Assembly (NCBI RefSeq): GCF_014773245.1
Contig: NZ_JACWMX010000012.1
Span: 30,289 to 94,288 of the forward strand
Origin: Mucilaginibacter glaciei
Lineage (GTDB): Bacteria; Bacteroidota; Bacteroidia; Sphingobacteriales; Sphingobacteriaceae
DNA: 64,000 nucleotides
Direction: 5' to 3'
Shown here: in pieces, positions 17,036-25,456 of the stretch
Numbering within the stretch: position 1 is the first letter of the stretch
Layout: each line of letters opens with the position of its first letter
Translations under genes and position numbers: made by a program
The notes under the pieces: generated by a model
What the model was told of the DNA's origin: nothing
Database searches by the model: none
Seen by the model: the letters and a program-made list of their open reading frames with translations, nothing else

Positions 17036-17655
17036 TGAATTCTATTCATCAAGAAATAACAGACCAGATTAATGCTTTGAAGCCAGGCACTATTATATTC
17101 CCTACGGACTTTCGGGGCATAGGGACAGACGACGCGGTTCGACAGGCATTATCGAGGTTAACCAAAGAAGGTAAACTCGAAAGGCTTGCCCATGGCATTT
17201 ATTTACTGCCCAAGATACACCCTACTTTTGGCAAATTACAGCCCTCTATGGAAGAAGTAGCGGAAGCTGTGGCGGCAAATGAGCATATGCGCATCAAACC
17301 CGCAGGCGCATACGCACTGAATAAACTGGGATTGTCTACCCAAGTCCCCGCGCGGCTGGTTTATATTACAGATGGACAGGCCAGGCAGATCAAGATCGGT
17401 AAAGGCGGCGTTAAGTTTAAACCCGTTAGCCCCAAGAAATTCGGCATGAAAGGTCCGATTAGTAGTTTATTAATTCAGGGACTGGAAGAAATGGCTACCA
17501 GCCAGGTAAGCCTGGAGATGGAAGGCCGTATCAAAGAACTGCTCCACCAGGAAACACCGGACAACCTGAATAATGACCTCAAACTTGCACCTGCAAGGAT
17601 CAATAATTTTATTATAAAACTCTTAAAATATCCTTCAGATGATCGAATGGCTTAG
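17035..17655 (+). CDS. abiEi: AbiEi-family type IV antitoxin (DUF6088)
   Basis: A 206-residue protein with an N-terminal winged-helix region (PTDFRGIGTDDAVRQALSRL, then LTKEGKLERLAHGIYLLPKI) and a C-terminal domain starting MRIKPAGAYALNKLGLSTQV. This is the layout of the DUF6088/AbiEi antitoxin family. AbiEi neutralises AbiEii without a stable complex and represses the operon. The gene starts inside an inverted repeat that may be its operator and overlaps the downstream toxin reading frame by 17 bp, as expected for this pair. Phage-abortive-infection use is known for the family but not shown here. Confidence 0.88.
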   Translation: MNSIHQEITDQINALKPGTIIFPTDFRGIGTDDAVRQALSRLTKEGKLERLAHGIYLLPKIHPTFGKLQPSMEEVAEAVAANEHMRIKPAGAYALNKLGLSTQVPARLVYITDGQARQIKIGKGGVKFKPVSPKKFGMKGPISSLLIQGLEEMATSQVSLEMEGRIKELLHQETPDNLNNDLKLAPARINNFIIKLLKYPSDDRMA

Positions 17656-18652
17656 TTTATCAGACGAAGACCGCCTGATCTCTATTCAACAGGCGGCTAC
17701 AAAGGCAGGCGTTTCCACCAAAGTAATAGAAAAAGACTGGTGAGTAACATTGGTCTTAAAAGCCCTTTTCCAAAGCGAGTTCGCGCCTCATTTATCATTT
17801 AAAGGTGGAACCTCGCTTAGCAAAGGCTGGAATCTGATCGACCGCTTCTCGGAAGATATCGACCTGGCTATTGAAAGAAGCTTTTTAGGATTTGAGGAAG
17901 ACTTGAGCAAAAACGCAGTTAAGAAATTAAAGCGCGTAGCCTGTGACTTTACATCAACCGCTTTAAAAGCAGCACTGGAAAAAGAACTAGCAGATTTAGG
18001 TGTACTCAACGGTGTGGTAGCAGTTACCGCAGATGAAGTGAACCCTATTATCCCTGATACCGACCCGCAAACTTTGCGGATAACCTACCGTTCCCTGCTT
18101 GATCCCGTGCCTTATATTGATGACCGCGTAAAAGTAGAGGTTAGTGCCCGTTCATTGAACGAACCCGCCGTAGAACGCCAGATAATGTCTTTGTTAGGCC
18201 AATACATGCCGGGGTTCCCCTGGTCGGATGAACCTTTTCCTGTGGCTACGGTTGAACCCAAGCGGACCTTTTTGGAAAAGACTTTTTTGCTTCACGAAGA
18301 GTTCCTGCGCCCCTTAGATAAAATTGTTTATGAACGTATGTCGAGGCACCTTTACGACCTGGAACGTATGATGGATACGGAACATGCAGAAGCAGCTATA
18401 GCGGATCGTGGTTATTATGATGCTATTGTAGAACACCGAAGGCATCTTATCTTTAAAGCAGGTGTCGACTATGATACACACCAGCCAGCCACGTTGAGTT
18501 TTATACCGCCTGACGGTCTTTTAAAAGCTTTTGAACAGGATTACGTTAAAATGCGTGCGGAAATGATTTATGATGAACGCAGTAAAGATTTCGCTGAAAT
18601 TATCACGCGTTTAAAAAGTTTACTAAACAAGATCAAGGCCATTTATACTTAG
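17639..18652 (+). pseudogene. abiEii: AbiEii-type nucleotidyltransferase toxin interrupted by an in-frame TGA
   Basis: The toxin frame starts at ATG 17639 (MIEWLSLSDEDRLISIQ), overlapping abiEi, and reads to EKDW, then hits TGA at 17741-17743, then continues in the same frame as VTLVLKALFQ to the natural stop at 18652. Family members read a second Trp here (KDWWVT), so TGG probably became TGA. The downstream part keeps the nucleotidyltransferase motif FKGGTSLSKGW and SEDIDLAI (GS-x-DxD type), and the rest of the domain has normal length. A TTG at 17750 could allow reinitiation of a 300-residue product lacking the first 37 residues. Inactive toxin, reinitiated toxin or a sequencing error are all possible. 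Confidence 0.85.
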
Positions 18653-18800
18653 GTGTTATAAACTACCGAACTTCTAAATAATTAGACATAATTTGACTAA
18701 TATTAATTATTCGTCCACTATAGCGATATATCTGTATATTAGTTTTTAAATAAACCGATTATCCCGCTTCTAAAGCATTTAATACAACCTTTTCACAACA

Positions 18801-19850
18801 ATGGAAATAATTTTTAACGCACTTTTCAAAATTGATATTCAGGCACCGGCTGCTGAACAATTAGCTATGCCGGATGGTAATAATGATCTGCGAAGCTATA
18901 TCGTTGAATTATTAGATAAAATCATTGCAGATCCTGATAAAAAAGGTTTTGTGTTCCAAAGTGAAACCACAGAAACTAGGCGGCTGATTGATGATATAAT
19001 AGCTGTAAACGATAATGATTATTACAGTTACTCTGTTCATGCACTGGACATTGCCAACCGCTTACATCGAAAAGAAGTAGATTCTGATAACAGGAATAAT
19101 TTGGATGTTGATCTATTAAAAGGCATCGCAGTGATCTCTTTGGTGAAATTTGAAAACAACACACAGAAGGTGATCATTTCAAAAGCCGACTATAATGAAT
19201 TCCTGGATGTTTTAAGCTACACTAAAAGGCAGGGCTTTCCGATCAAAAAGAAAATATACAAAGCATTTGTAGCCGATATTAATGAAACAGGCGATATTAC
19301 AAAAGTTGCTGTTTATGATACCAACTCTGTTTTCACGGTATATTGGTATCGGGATTTTCTGGAGTTGCAACAAGTTCATACCGATGAATATAATACTGAA
19401 AAAGTCTTCAATATTATTGAAACTAAGATCCTGACACCTATAAAAAAGATAAGTAAGCGCGATTATATAGAGTTATGGAACGCCACGGTACGTTACTTTA
19501 GAATCAAACCAGAATTTGCCCTGGAAAACTTTGTTGAAGAAATAATTACCAGTCACGTCCCTTTTGATCCGAAAGTTGACGTCCGGGAGTGGGCGGAAAA
19601 AACCCGTAAGCAGTTTGGTAAAACAGATTTTGATAGTAAATTCAATATCGCTGCTAATAAAATTAGCAAACGCTTTAAAAACTCCATATCTTTAACGCCT
19701 CAAATTGATCTTAACTTGAAAGACGGGATCAAAGATTTGAAAGGCACCATACAACGCTATCAGGAAGATAACGGCAATAAGTGGGTAATGATCAAATCTG
19801 AAGACGGATTTGAATATTTTAACGATACGGAAATCATGAACAATGAATGA
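18801..19850 (+). CDS. Uncharacterised protein, possibly NdpA/YejK-like
   Basis: A 349-residue soluble protein with no signal or membrane segment. I do not recognise it with certainty. The order of blocks (an N-terminal IVELLDKII segment; YYSYSVHALDIANRL; a strand-rich centre KGIAVISLVKFE; then VYWYRDFLELQQVHTDEYNT with a following helix-rich region) resembles the 37-kDa nucleoid-associated NdpA/YejK family, which also has an [FY]xDFL block at about this place. That is a weak, remembered resemblance. It overlaps the next gene by 8 bp (ATGAATGA), so the two are a unit. It lies between AbiE and a Gabija-like pair, which suggests a defence role. Confidence 0.55.
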   Translation: MEIIFNALFKIDIQAPAAEQLAMPDGNNDLRSYIVELLDKIIADPDKKGFVFQSETTETRRLIDDIIAVNDNDYYSYSVHALDIANRLHRKEVDSDNRNNLDVDLLKGIAVISLVKFENNTQKVIISKADYNEFLDVLSYTKRQGFPIKKKIYKAFVADINETGDITKVAVYDTNSVFTVYWYRDFLELQQVHTDEYNTEKVFNIIETKILTPIKKISKRDYIELWNATVRYFRIKPEFALENFVEEIITSHVPFDPKVDVREWAEKTRKQFGKTDFDSKFNIAANKISKRFKNSISLTPQIDLNLKDGIKDLKGTIQRYQEDNGNKWVMIKSEDGFEYFNDTEIMNNE

Positions 19851-21366
19851 GGCCACGTTACCGCGTTTATTAAGTTTATTTAAACATACCAACGCCTTTA
19901 TAATTGAGCGGTTTGATGAACTGCGAATTGTTCTCGAACTGGCAGAAGTTAAAAACCTTAATATTGACGCAATCGTGCCCGCAACCGCGTTTTTAAATGC
20001 GAGAGATACCCTTCTCTTATCAGTTATTGTAGATGACGGGGAACCAGTTGATTTTTATAGCGGCGGCGATAGTTCAGAGTTTACAAGCGAATTAGAAAGT
20101 AAGTTTTCGATACTTGATGACGAGGCTGTATCATTCACACTGAGAATCAGTAAAAATATAGTTGACGGTGTTATTTCGATATATAATTATCAGGATTTCA
20201 TCTTATACCTCAATAGCCTGACCATTCAGGCAGTTTACCAGGAATTTAGTAGCTATATTCAAAAAGCAGGTTTTCTAATTTTTGAATTTCAAAGCACTGA
20301 AAATACATTAAAAAGTAATTCTATATGGTTCGTTGACAAAGGGTTCACTGGAACGCCTGAAGTTGCAGATCGTCAATCGAAGATTAATAAGGCGAAGTCA
20401 TCGTGCCACTTTAATTATCTGTCAAAATTCGTGCTCAACGCTGAGGACTTTGCCGTCGAAAGCCAAGACCTTCCGGAATTAGCGGATTTCATGAATCGAT
20501 TAGCAACAATTTTGTCAATTGCTTATCTTTTTGACATTACCAGTTTGCACGGCGATACATTGGAATATCGGTTGAATGGTTACAAATCAATTAATGGCAC
20601 AGTTGATTTAAAATTATTGGAAACGGAACCCGATCATCAGTATTATAAAATTTATAATTGGGTATATGATTCCGGAAATTTCACAGATAAAACCGGACTT
20701 GCAAGGAATATCATATCGCTACATCTGGAACAATTAAACAATCTTAGTTTAAAAGGTGAGCCGTTCACTTCTATTCAGTCGAGCTATAAGGTATATGAAA
20801 AGCAAAATATCAAGCAATACATAGAGATTCGCAATAAAATTTCCGACCAGCTTTTGGGGTTTCATGATCGGGCTAATAAAATTATAGAAACATTTGCCTC
20901 CGGCTTTCAAAAAAGCGCATTCGCGCTAATGACATTTTACATTTCGGCCATCATTTTGAAAGTACTTAGTAAGGATAAACTTATAGAAGTATTTACCATA
21001 GATGCTGCTACCCTCTCAACTGCTTTTATCCTATGCTCCATCGTTTACTATTTTGTGTTGAAGTGGGAAGTCAATGCACAAAAACTACGCTTTGAAAATA
21101 ATTATGTCGATGTAAAATTGCGTTATACCGATTTGTTGGATGAACAGGATATTAACCGGATTTTAAATAACGACCACGAATTTACAAGTGATCTTCAATT
21201 TGTAGATGATAAAGCCAAATACTACACAATTATGTGGTTTGTATTTTTGGGCATTTTCTTTTTTACTACCTGGCTGCTGTACTTTATCTATAATCCCGCT
21301 TTACTTCACGAAATTAGAGACTGGCTTACCCATTACTCTTCAACACCGACTGCGAAAAAACCGTAA
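19843..21366 (+). CDS. Uncharacterised protein with C-terminal membrane segments
   Basis: A 507-residue protein of unknown family. The first about 360 residues look soluble with mixed alpha/beta text and no motif I recognise. The last part has three hydrophobic helices: ALMTFYISAIILKVL (about 365-380), LSTAFILCSIVYYFVL (about 390-405) and IMWFVFLGIFFFTTWLLYFI (about 463-485). The region between helices 2 and 3 is charged and likely cytoplasmic. Its start overlaps the upstream gene, so a complex is likely. A soluble sensor paired with a membrane-anchored effector is a common plan in antiphage systems, but nothing here proves function. It is convergent with the Gabija-like pair, 59 bp apart. 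Confidence 0.55.
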   Translation: MNEATLPRLLSLFKHTNAFIIERFDELRIVLELAEVKNLNIDAIVPATAFLNARDTLLLSVIVDDGEPVDFYSGGDSSEFTSELESKFSILDDEAVSFTLRISKNIVDGVISIYNYQDFILYLNSLTIQAVYQEFSSYIQKAGFLIFEFQSTENTLKSNSIWFVDKGFTGTPEVADRQSKINKAKSSCHFNYLSKFVLNAEDFAVESQDLPELADFMNRLATILSIAYLFDITSLHGDTLEYRLNGYKSINGTVDLKLLETEPDHQYYKIYNWVYDSGNFTDKTGLARNIISLHLEQLNNLSLKGEPFTSIQSSYKVYEKQNIKQYIEIRNKISDQLLGFHDRANKIIETFASGFQKSAFALMTFYISAIILKVLSKDKLIEVFTIDAATLSTAFILCSIVYYFVLKWEVNAQKLRFENNYVDVKLRYTDLLDEQDINRILNNDHEFTSDLQFVDDKAKYYTIMWFVFLGIFFFTTWLLYFIYNPALLHEIRDWLTHYSSTPTAKKP

Positions 21367-21425
21367 TGATTTTTGCTGAATCATCACTGTTATAGCTGAT
21401 CATTCAAAATTTAGCTGTTCTTTAT

Positions 21426-23111
21426 CTATTTACCACGAACACTCTGTAAAAACAATGATGGTGCCCAATTGTGTAATATAACCAAGGCGGCTTTTGCCCT
21501 GCTCACACCAACATAAAACAAAGTTCTTCCATCTGCTTCATTTTCTGGCTCCAAGGGCTCCCTGCGCCGTTCAGCGGCGTTCCACGCTTGATAAGGTATT
21601 CGTCCTTCGTTAACATTATTTAGGATAACCAAATCAAATTCCAAACCTTTTGCCTGGTGTATAGTGTTACTTGTAATACCTGCTACACCTGATACTGTTT
21701 CTAAATATTTATCTAAAGTCCATAAGGAACTTTCAGCTACGTCAATTAAGCCAATTATCTCTTCAAATGCGCAGTGATTAATTCTAAACACATCATCGAA
21801 TATTTCTTTTAGTGATGTAATTCCACAAATTAAATCAACAGATTTATCCAACGCTAAAATTTTAGATATGATGGTATTCGTTGCCTGTGTAAATTCGCGT
21901 TCGTTTAATACAAGGTTGTTTTCAAGCAGATGTAAATCAATATTCCGTTTTACAATCCGCAAATTTCGCATTGAGGTTGAATAGTTAAACCTGCTAATTC
22001 CTCTAAGTAAGGCGAAAGTCGATGTGTTATTAGAGCGGTGCGGCAACGCTCCCAATCCAACTACTCTATACTTATGCCTTAATGCCCGGCTAACATTTAT
22101 AGCGTCTATCCAACTGGTTGACAATATCGCTATTTCCGAAAGTTCACACTTATTTTTAACGAATTGGTCAACACAGGATAATATCGTTTGGCTATGGTTA
22201 TCGTTAGTAGTCTGCTTAATAATAAGCGGGAAATTTTCTTTATTGTATTTGGATTCATTGGATAATACCGGATGATTAGGAAATAAAGCAGAATAAGCGT
22301 TAACAATGTTATTTGTTGAACGGTAAGTATGTTTTAAAACACGAACTTCAGTTTCAAAATCCTGCGAAGCCTTAATAAATGCGTTATCAATTGCACCTGC
22401 AAATCTGTATATCTTTTGCTTTTCATCGCCAACCAAAAAGAAGGTACATATTTGCCTTGTATTAATCGTCTTCAATATCTCATATTGAAAAATGTTTGTA
22501 TCCTGAAATTCGTCTACTGCAATCTCATAGAATTTATTGGCCAAAGAATTAACGACAAAATCGTTCTCACTTACGACTTTGTATGACCTAAACAAGATCT
22601 CATTAAAATCAATGGCTCTTTTTTCTTTCAAAAAGGCGTAAAATATTTCCGCAACGTAAGATAACGACAGGTTATTATAAAGGCTGACACTTTGGTCGAG
22701 TTCGCCGTCCAATGTTTTTTTGATCTTATTTAATTCATCTAACGGACTGTTACCCAAATCAAGGTCATGATTTAATTCGATAAACTCCATTAGTTCATCG
22801 TAAGAAATAACTTTAGGCTTACTATATTTATAAATCCAACCGAACGGCTTTAAAATGAACTCCAGGCAAAACCGATGGATTGTACCAATAAAAACATCGC
22901 TTTGCTGTTGAGTAATCAATCGCGCCGCTATTTCATCCGCGCCCGCGTTGGTGTAGGTTATCAGGCCAATACATTTTCGATGGGGCAAACTATCAAGCTT
23001 ATATTGCGCCCTTGCGACGAGTGTTCTTGTTTTCCCGCTTCCGGGTGAGGCGCTAACAATCGTATTTCCAGGCGAATTAAAAACAACATCGTGTTGAATG
23101 GAATTTAACAT
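21426..23111 (-). CDS. gajB: GajB-like UvrD/Rep family helicase
   Basis: A 561-residue SF1A helicase. Motif I is SASPGSGKTRTL (residues 20-31), motif Ia LITYTNAGADEIAARL, motif II VDEFQDTN, motif III LVGDEKQKIYRFAGA, motif IV TYRSTNNIV, and the late motifs NTIHQAKGLEFDLVIL and LFYVGVSRAKAALVIL are all present, so it should be an active ATPase. It starts 2 bp after the stop of an OLD-family nuclease gene. That order, OLD nuclease then UvrD helicase, is the Gabija antiphage arrangement (GajA-GajB). It is somewhat longer than the about 490 residues usual for GajB. Repair-type UvrD alone is less likely given the partner. Confidence 0.85.
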   Translation of the reverse strand: MLNSIQHDVVFNSPGNTIVSASPGSGKTRTLVARAQYKLDSLPHRKCIGLITYTNAGADEIAARLITQQQSDVFIGTIHRFCLEFILKPFGWIYKYSKPKVISYDELMEFIELNHDLDLGNSPLDELNKIKKTLDGELDQSVSLYNNLSLSYVAEIFYAFLKEKRAIDFNEILFRSYKVVSENDFVVNSLANKFYEIAVDEFQDTNIFQYEILKTINTRQICTFFLVGDEKQKIYRFAGAIDNAFIKASQDFETEVRVLKHTYRSTNNIVNAYSALFPNHPVLSNESKYNKENFPLIIKQTTNDNHSQTILSCVDQFVKNKCELSEIAILSTSWIDAINVSRALRHKYRVVGLGALPHRSNNTSTFALLRGISRFNYSTSMRNLRIVKRNIDLHLLENNLVLNEREFTQATNTIISKILALDKSVDLICGITSLKEIFDDVFRINHCAFEEIIGLIDVAESSLWTLDKYLETVSGVAGITSNTIHQAKGLEFDLVILNNVNEGRIPYQAWNAAERRREPLEPENEADGRTLFYVGVSRAKAALVILHNWAPSLFLQSVRGK

Positions 23112-23113
23112 AT

Positions 23114-24871
23114 TTACCTGATCTTTTTCGCTTTTTTTATATGGTTTATTGCGTCAGATAGATATTGGGGAATTTCGAACCATTCATCGACTAAAAGGCT
23201 TAGTTCTTGTGCAAACCGTCCTTTCATAACCGTGTTGTCAATCCGCTTAATAAGTTCTTCTGCCCAAAGGCTTTCATCATTGACAACCGAAGCTAACAAA
23301 TTATTATATGATTTAACATGCCCTAAATTCGTAAAACAGTCTTTCAGGTAGCTGGAATTTGTTGTGGGATTAGGAAAGAGGTCGATTTCTAAAGTTTTAG
23401 TGCCAGGACAAACTAACACCCTATCGGTAACTTGCAATGCCTGGGCATTGGCGATGGACGTGGTTGTAGAATCATCCTCTTCCCATTCATCACAATCACC
23501 GTCGATAATAACGACCGCTGGTATTTCCAAATTATCATTTTGAACCAATTTAAGGTAAGGGTCGAAATACCTGCAATGTATTGGTATAACCGAAACATTA
23601 TGTTCTGTTAAATTTATCCCATATATTTCTTTTGCGATAGCCGGTAAAATATATTGCTCACCAACACCTTCTACAAATATTATAGCAGATGCAAAAAACA
23701 TCTCACTTCTGGTAGCATCGAGATATCGTTTTAAAAGCAAATTTTCTCTATCTGATAATAAACCACTTTTAAAAGGAGCAAAAGACTTCACCTGCCCGTG
23801 GGCATTTCTAAATAAAATGTTTAAGTTTTTATAGTTACAATCACTTGCAATATGGGTCGAATGAGAGGTCATAAAGACCTGGGTAGTTTTAAGATCGTTA
23901 AGATTCGCAAATAATATTTTCTGCAATTGGGGATGTAAATGCGCTTCTGGTTCTTCAATTAAAAGAATATTGATCTCATGGTCCTGGCTGGAATTTTCTA
24001 ACTCTGCAATGAACAAGCTTAAGTAGAGTATATTTTTTTGGCCAAGCCCAAGTGTTTGAATCGGAATATTACTATCGGCGCTCGGGTTAAAAAAGAGATT
24101 TAACTGGCTCCAGGCATCAACATCGAAATTTGATAAAAAACTGATTGAAATTGGAAAGGAAAAGTATCTACCAGCGATAGCGACACCTTTCTTTTGAATA
24201 TTATCTGCTAAATCGGGTATAAAAGGAAGTTGGTTAAGTTCTGTTGACGATTCTGTCAGGATATTTTTAACGCTTTCTAATTCTGTTTCCGCATCAGTTC
24301 GCGATTGACAGTAGCGGCTCAATAATGATTTGGTACTACCATGCAAATCTGAATTTATATTTCTAAAAGCATTGATATAATAGAGATTTATCCCTTCCAA
24401 GTCCCGGAAATTTATAGGCGAAGCTTGCTCAATAATATCGTCTAAAGCTATTGCATCACAACCTGCGAATAAGCGCCATTGGAAATCATGTAGGTTTATA
24501 TGGTCGGGAACCGTAGATCCTGCCAAAAATTTATATTTGTGTGCATAGATATAAGTTATTTGTGCGGTATGTTCGCCGGTTTTGCATGAATGAAAAGTCG
24601 GGAATTCGGATAGTTTCTTGCTGTAGAGTTCAATGCTGATTAAAATATAATCGTCGGCATCCAAGCGATTTTTAAACCCATGAAAATCCTTTAATTCTAA
24701 TTTGCGTGAATTGTAGGAAAGTTCCTTATCTAAAACCAGCCGGATGGCCCAATAGAGGTTACTCTTGCCAATATTGTTTTCCCCGATTATGGTTTGAAAT
24801 CCTTCCGAAAAGTCTATCGTGATATTCTCAAAGTTCCTGAAATTTAAAATGGTAATCTTTCTTATATTCAT
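23114..24871 (-). CDS. gajA: GajA-like OLD-family ATPase/TOPRIM nuclease
   Basis: A 585-residue protein with an N-terminal ABC-type ATPase and a C-terminal TOPRIM domain. Walker A is GENNIGKS (residues 30-37); the signature-like segment LGLGQKNILYLSLFIAELE precedes Walker B ILLIEEPEAHLHPQL and the switch text MTSHSTHIA. TOPRIM begins IIFVEGVGEQYILP (about residue 395, catalytic Glu) and continues with VVIIDGDCDEWEEDD (about 450, Asp cluster). In Gabija, GajA senses nucleotide depletion and nicks DNA; GajB activates it. Length and domain order match GajA. It is the first gene of the two-gene operon, with the promoter in the gap 24872-25144. Confidence 0.87.
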   Translation of the reverse strand: MNIRKITILNFRNFENITIDFSEGFQTIIGENNIGKSNLYWAIRLVLDKELSYNSRKLELKDFHGFKNRLDADDYILISIELYSKKLSEFPTFHSCKTGEHTAQITYIYAHKYKFLAGSTVPDHINLHDFQWRLFAGCDAIALDDIIEQASPINFRDLEGINLYYINAFRNINSDLHGSTKSLLSRYCQSRTDAETELESVKNILTESSTELNQLPFIPDLADNIQKKGVAIAGRYFSFPISISFLSNFDVDAWSQLNLFFNPSADSNIPIQTLGLGQKNILYLSLFIAELENSSQDHEINILLIEEPEAHLHPQLQKILFANLNDLKTTQVFMTSHSTHIASDCNYKNLNILFRNAHGQVKSFAPFKSGLLSDRENLLLKRYLDATRSEMFFASAIIFVEGVGEQYILPAIAKEIYGINLTEHNVSVIPIHCRYFDPYLKLVQNDNLEIPAVVIIDGDCDEWEEDDSTTTSIANAQALQVTDRVLVCPGTKTLEIDLFPNPTTNSSYLKDCFTNLGHVKSYNNLLASVVNDESLWAEELIKRIDNTVMKGRFAQELSLLVDEWFEIPQYLSDAINHIKKAKKIR

Positions 24872-24946
24872 TCCGCAAATTGTAAAAGTGTAAGCTTTTT
24901 AGGATAATGTAAAGCTATGAATTATAACAATTCATTTTCTCTAATA

Positions 24947-25025
24947 AAACTGCCCCTTGTTCCACCGAATAACTTCAAACTATAAGAAAACAGAGGGTGT
25001 TCTATGGGTGGGCTATCGCCCGCCG
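24947..25025. repeat. Degenerate direct repeat with hairpins, copy 1
   Basis: This stretch is a decayed copy of 25333-25412. Shared text includes the ATAAGAAAACAG word and a GGGCGGGC-type hairpin (GGTGGGC with GCCCGCC here). The first hairpin has lost most pairing. The copies are about 385 bp apart, in the same orientation, upstream of gajA. Confidence 0.6.
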
Positions 25026-25144
25026 GGCAATTTTGGATCATAATGGAATGCACTCCTTCTAACATACTTTTGAAAAATAATAGTCTCTTTTTCTTAGGAT
25101 TAGCGAAAATCCATTTTTTGATAAGATATACTGAGGAGTATTAA

Positions 25145-25175
25145 AGTTGGAGATCACAATTTGTGATCTCCAACT
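25145..25175. repeat. Perfect 31-bp palindrome P-right
   Basis: AGTTGGAGATCACAA at 25145-25159 and its exact complement at 25161-25175 flank one central base. It shares the core TCACAATTTGTGAT with the palindrome just after the integrase (16917-16943). No gene ends next to it, so a simple terminator role is unlikely. It may be a protein-binding or recombination site of the element. Confidence 0.75.
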
Positions 25176-25332
25176 CTGACCAAACGGATTTAGGATTTAT
25201 TTCTTTAAGTTTCAGAATAAAGGAAGTAGCCTTAAAATAGCCAACAGGCTATTAATGTTAGAAGTGAAATATAAATGTCTGCTGACGGTCGTACTTAACT
25301 TTGTCGATATTTAACCAAATCATACTAAAGTA

Positions 25333-25412
25333 GCGCCCCCTGTTTTCACCACAGATCATCAAACCATAAGAAAACAGGGGGCGTTTTTCGGGCGGGCGAT
25401 AGCCCGCCGCCG
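25333..25412. repeat. Direct repeat with two hairpins, copy 2
   Basis: A perfect 14-bp stem (CGCCCCCTGTTTTC at 25334-25347 with its complement at 25370-25383) has a 22-nt loop and is followed by TTTTT (25384-25388). A second stem GGCGGGC/GCCCGCC follows directly. The first stem plus T-run would terminate rightward transcription, yet the nearest genes run leftward. A decayed second copy lies at 24947-25025. Confidence 0.65.
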
Positions 25413-25456
25413 GGGAGTTTTAGAAATAAGGGGGGATTGCTCCCCCTTATTAGCAA

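Noticed and set aside
23114..24871. PARIS-type AAA15 ATPase or a RecF/SMC repair protein.
   Set aside because: The C-terminal TOPRIM domain with VEGVGEQ and DGD motifs identifies the OLD/GajA class; a DUF4435 partner is absent and a UvrD partner is present.
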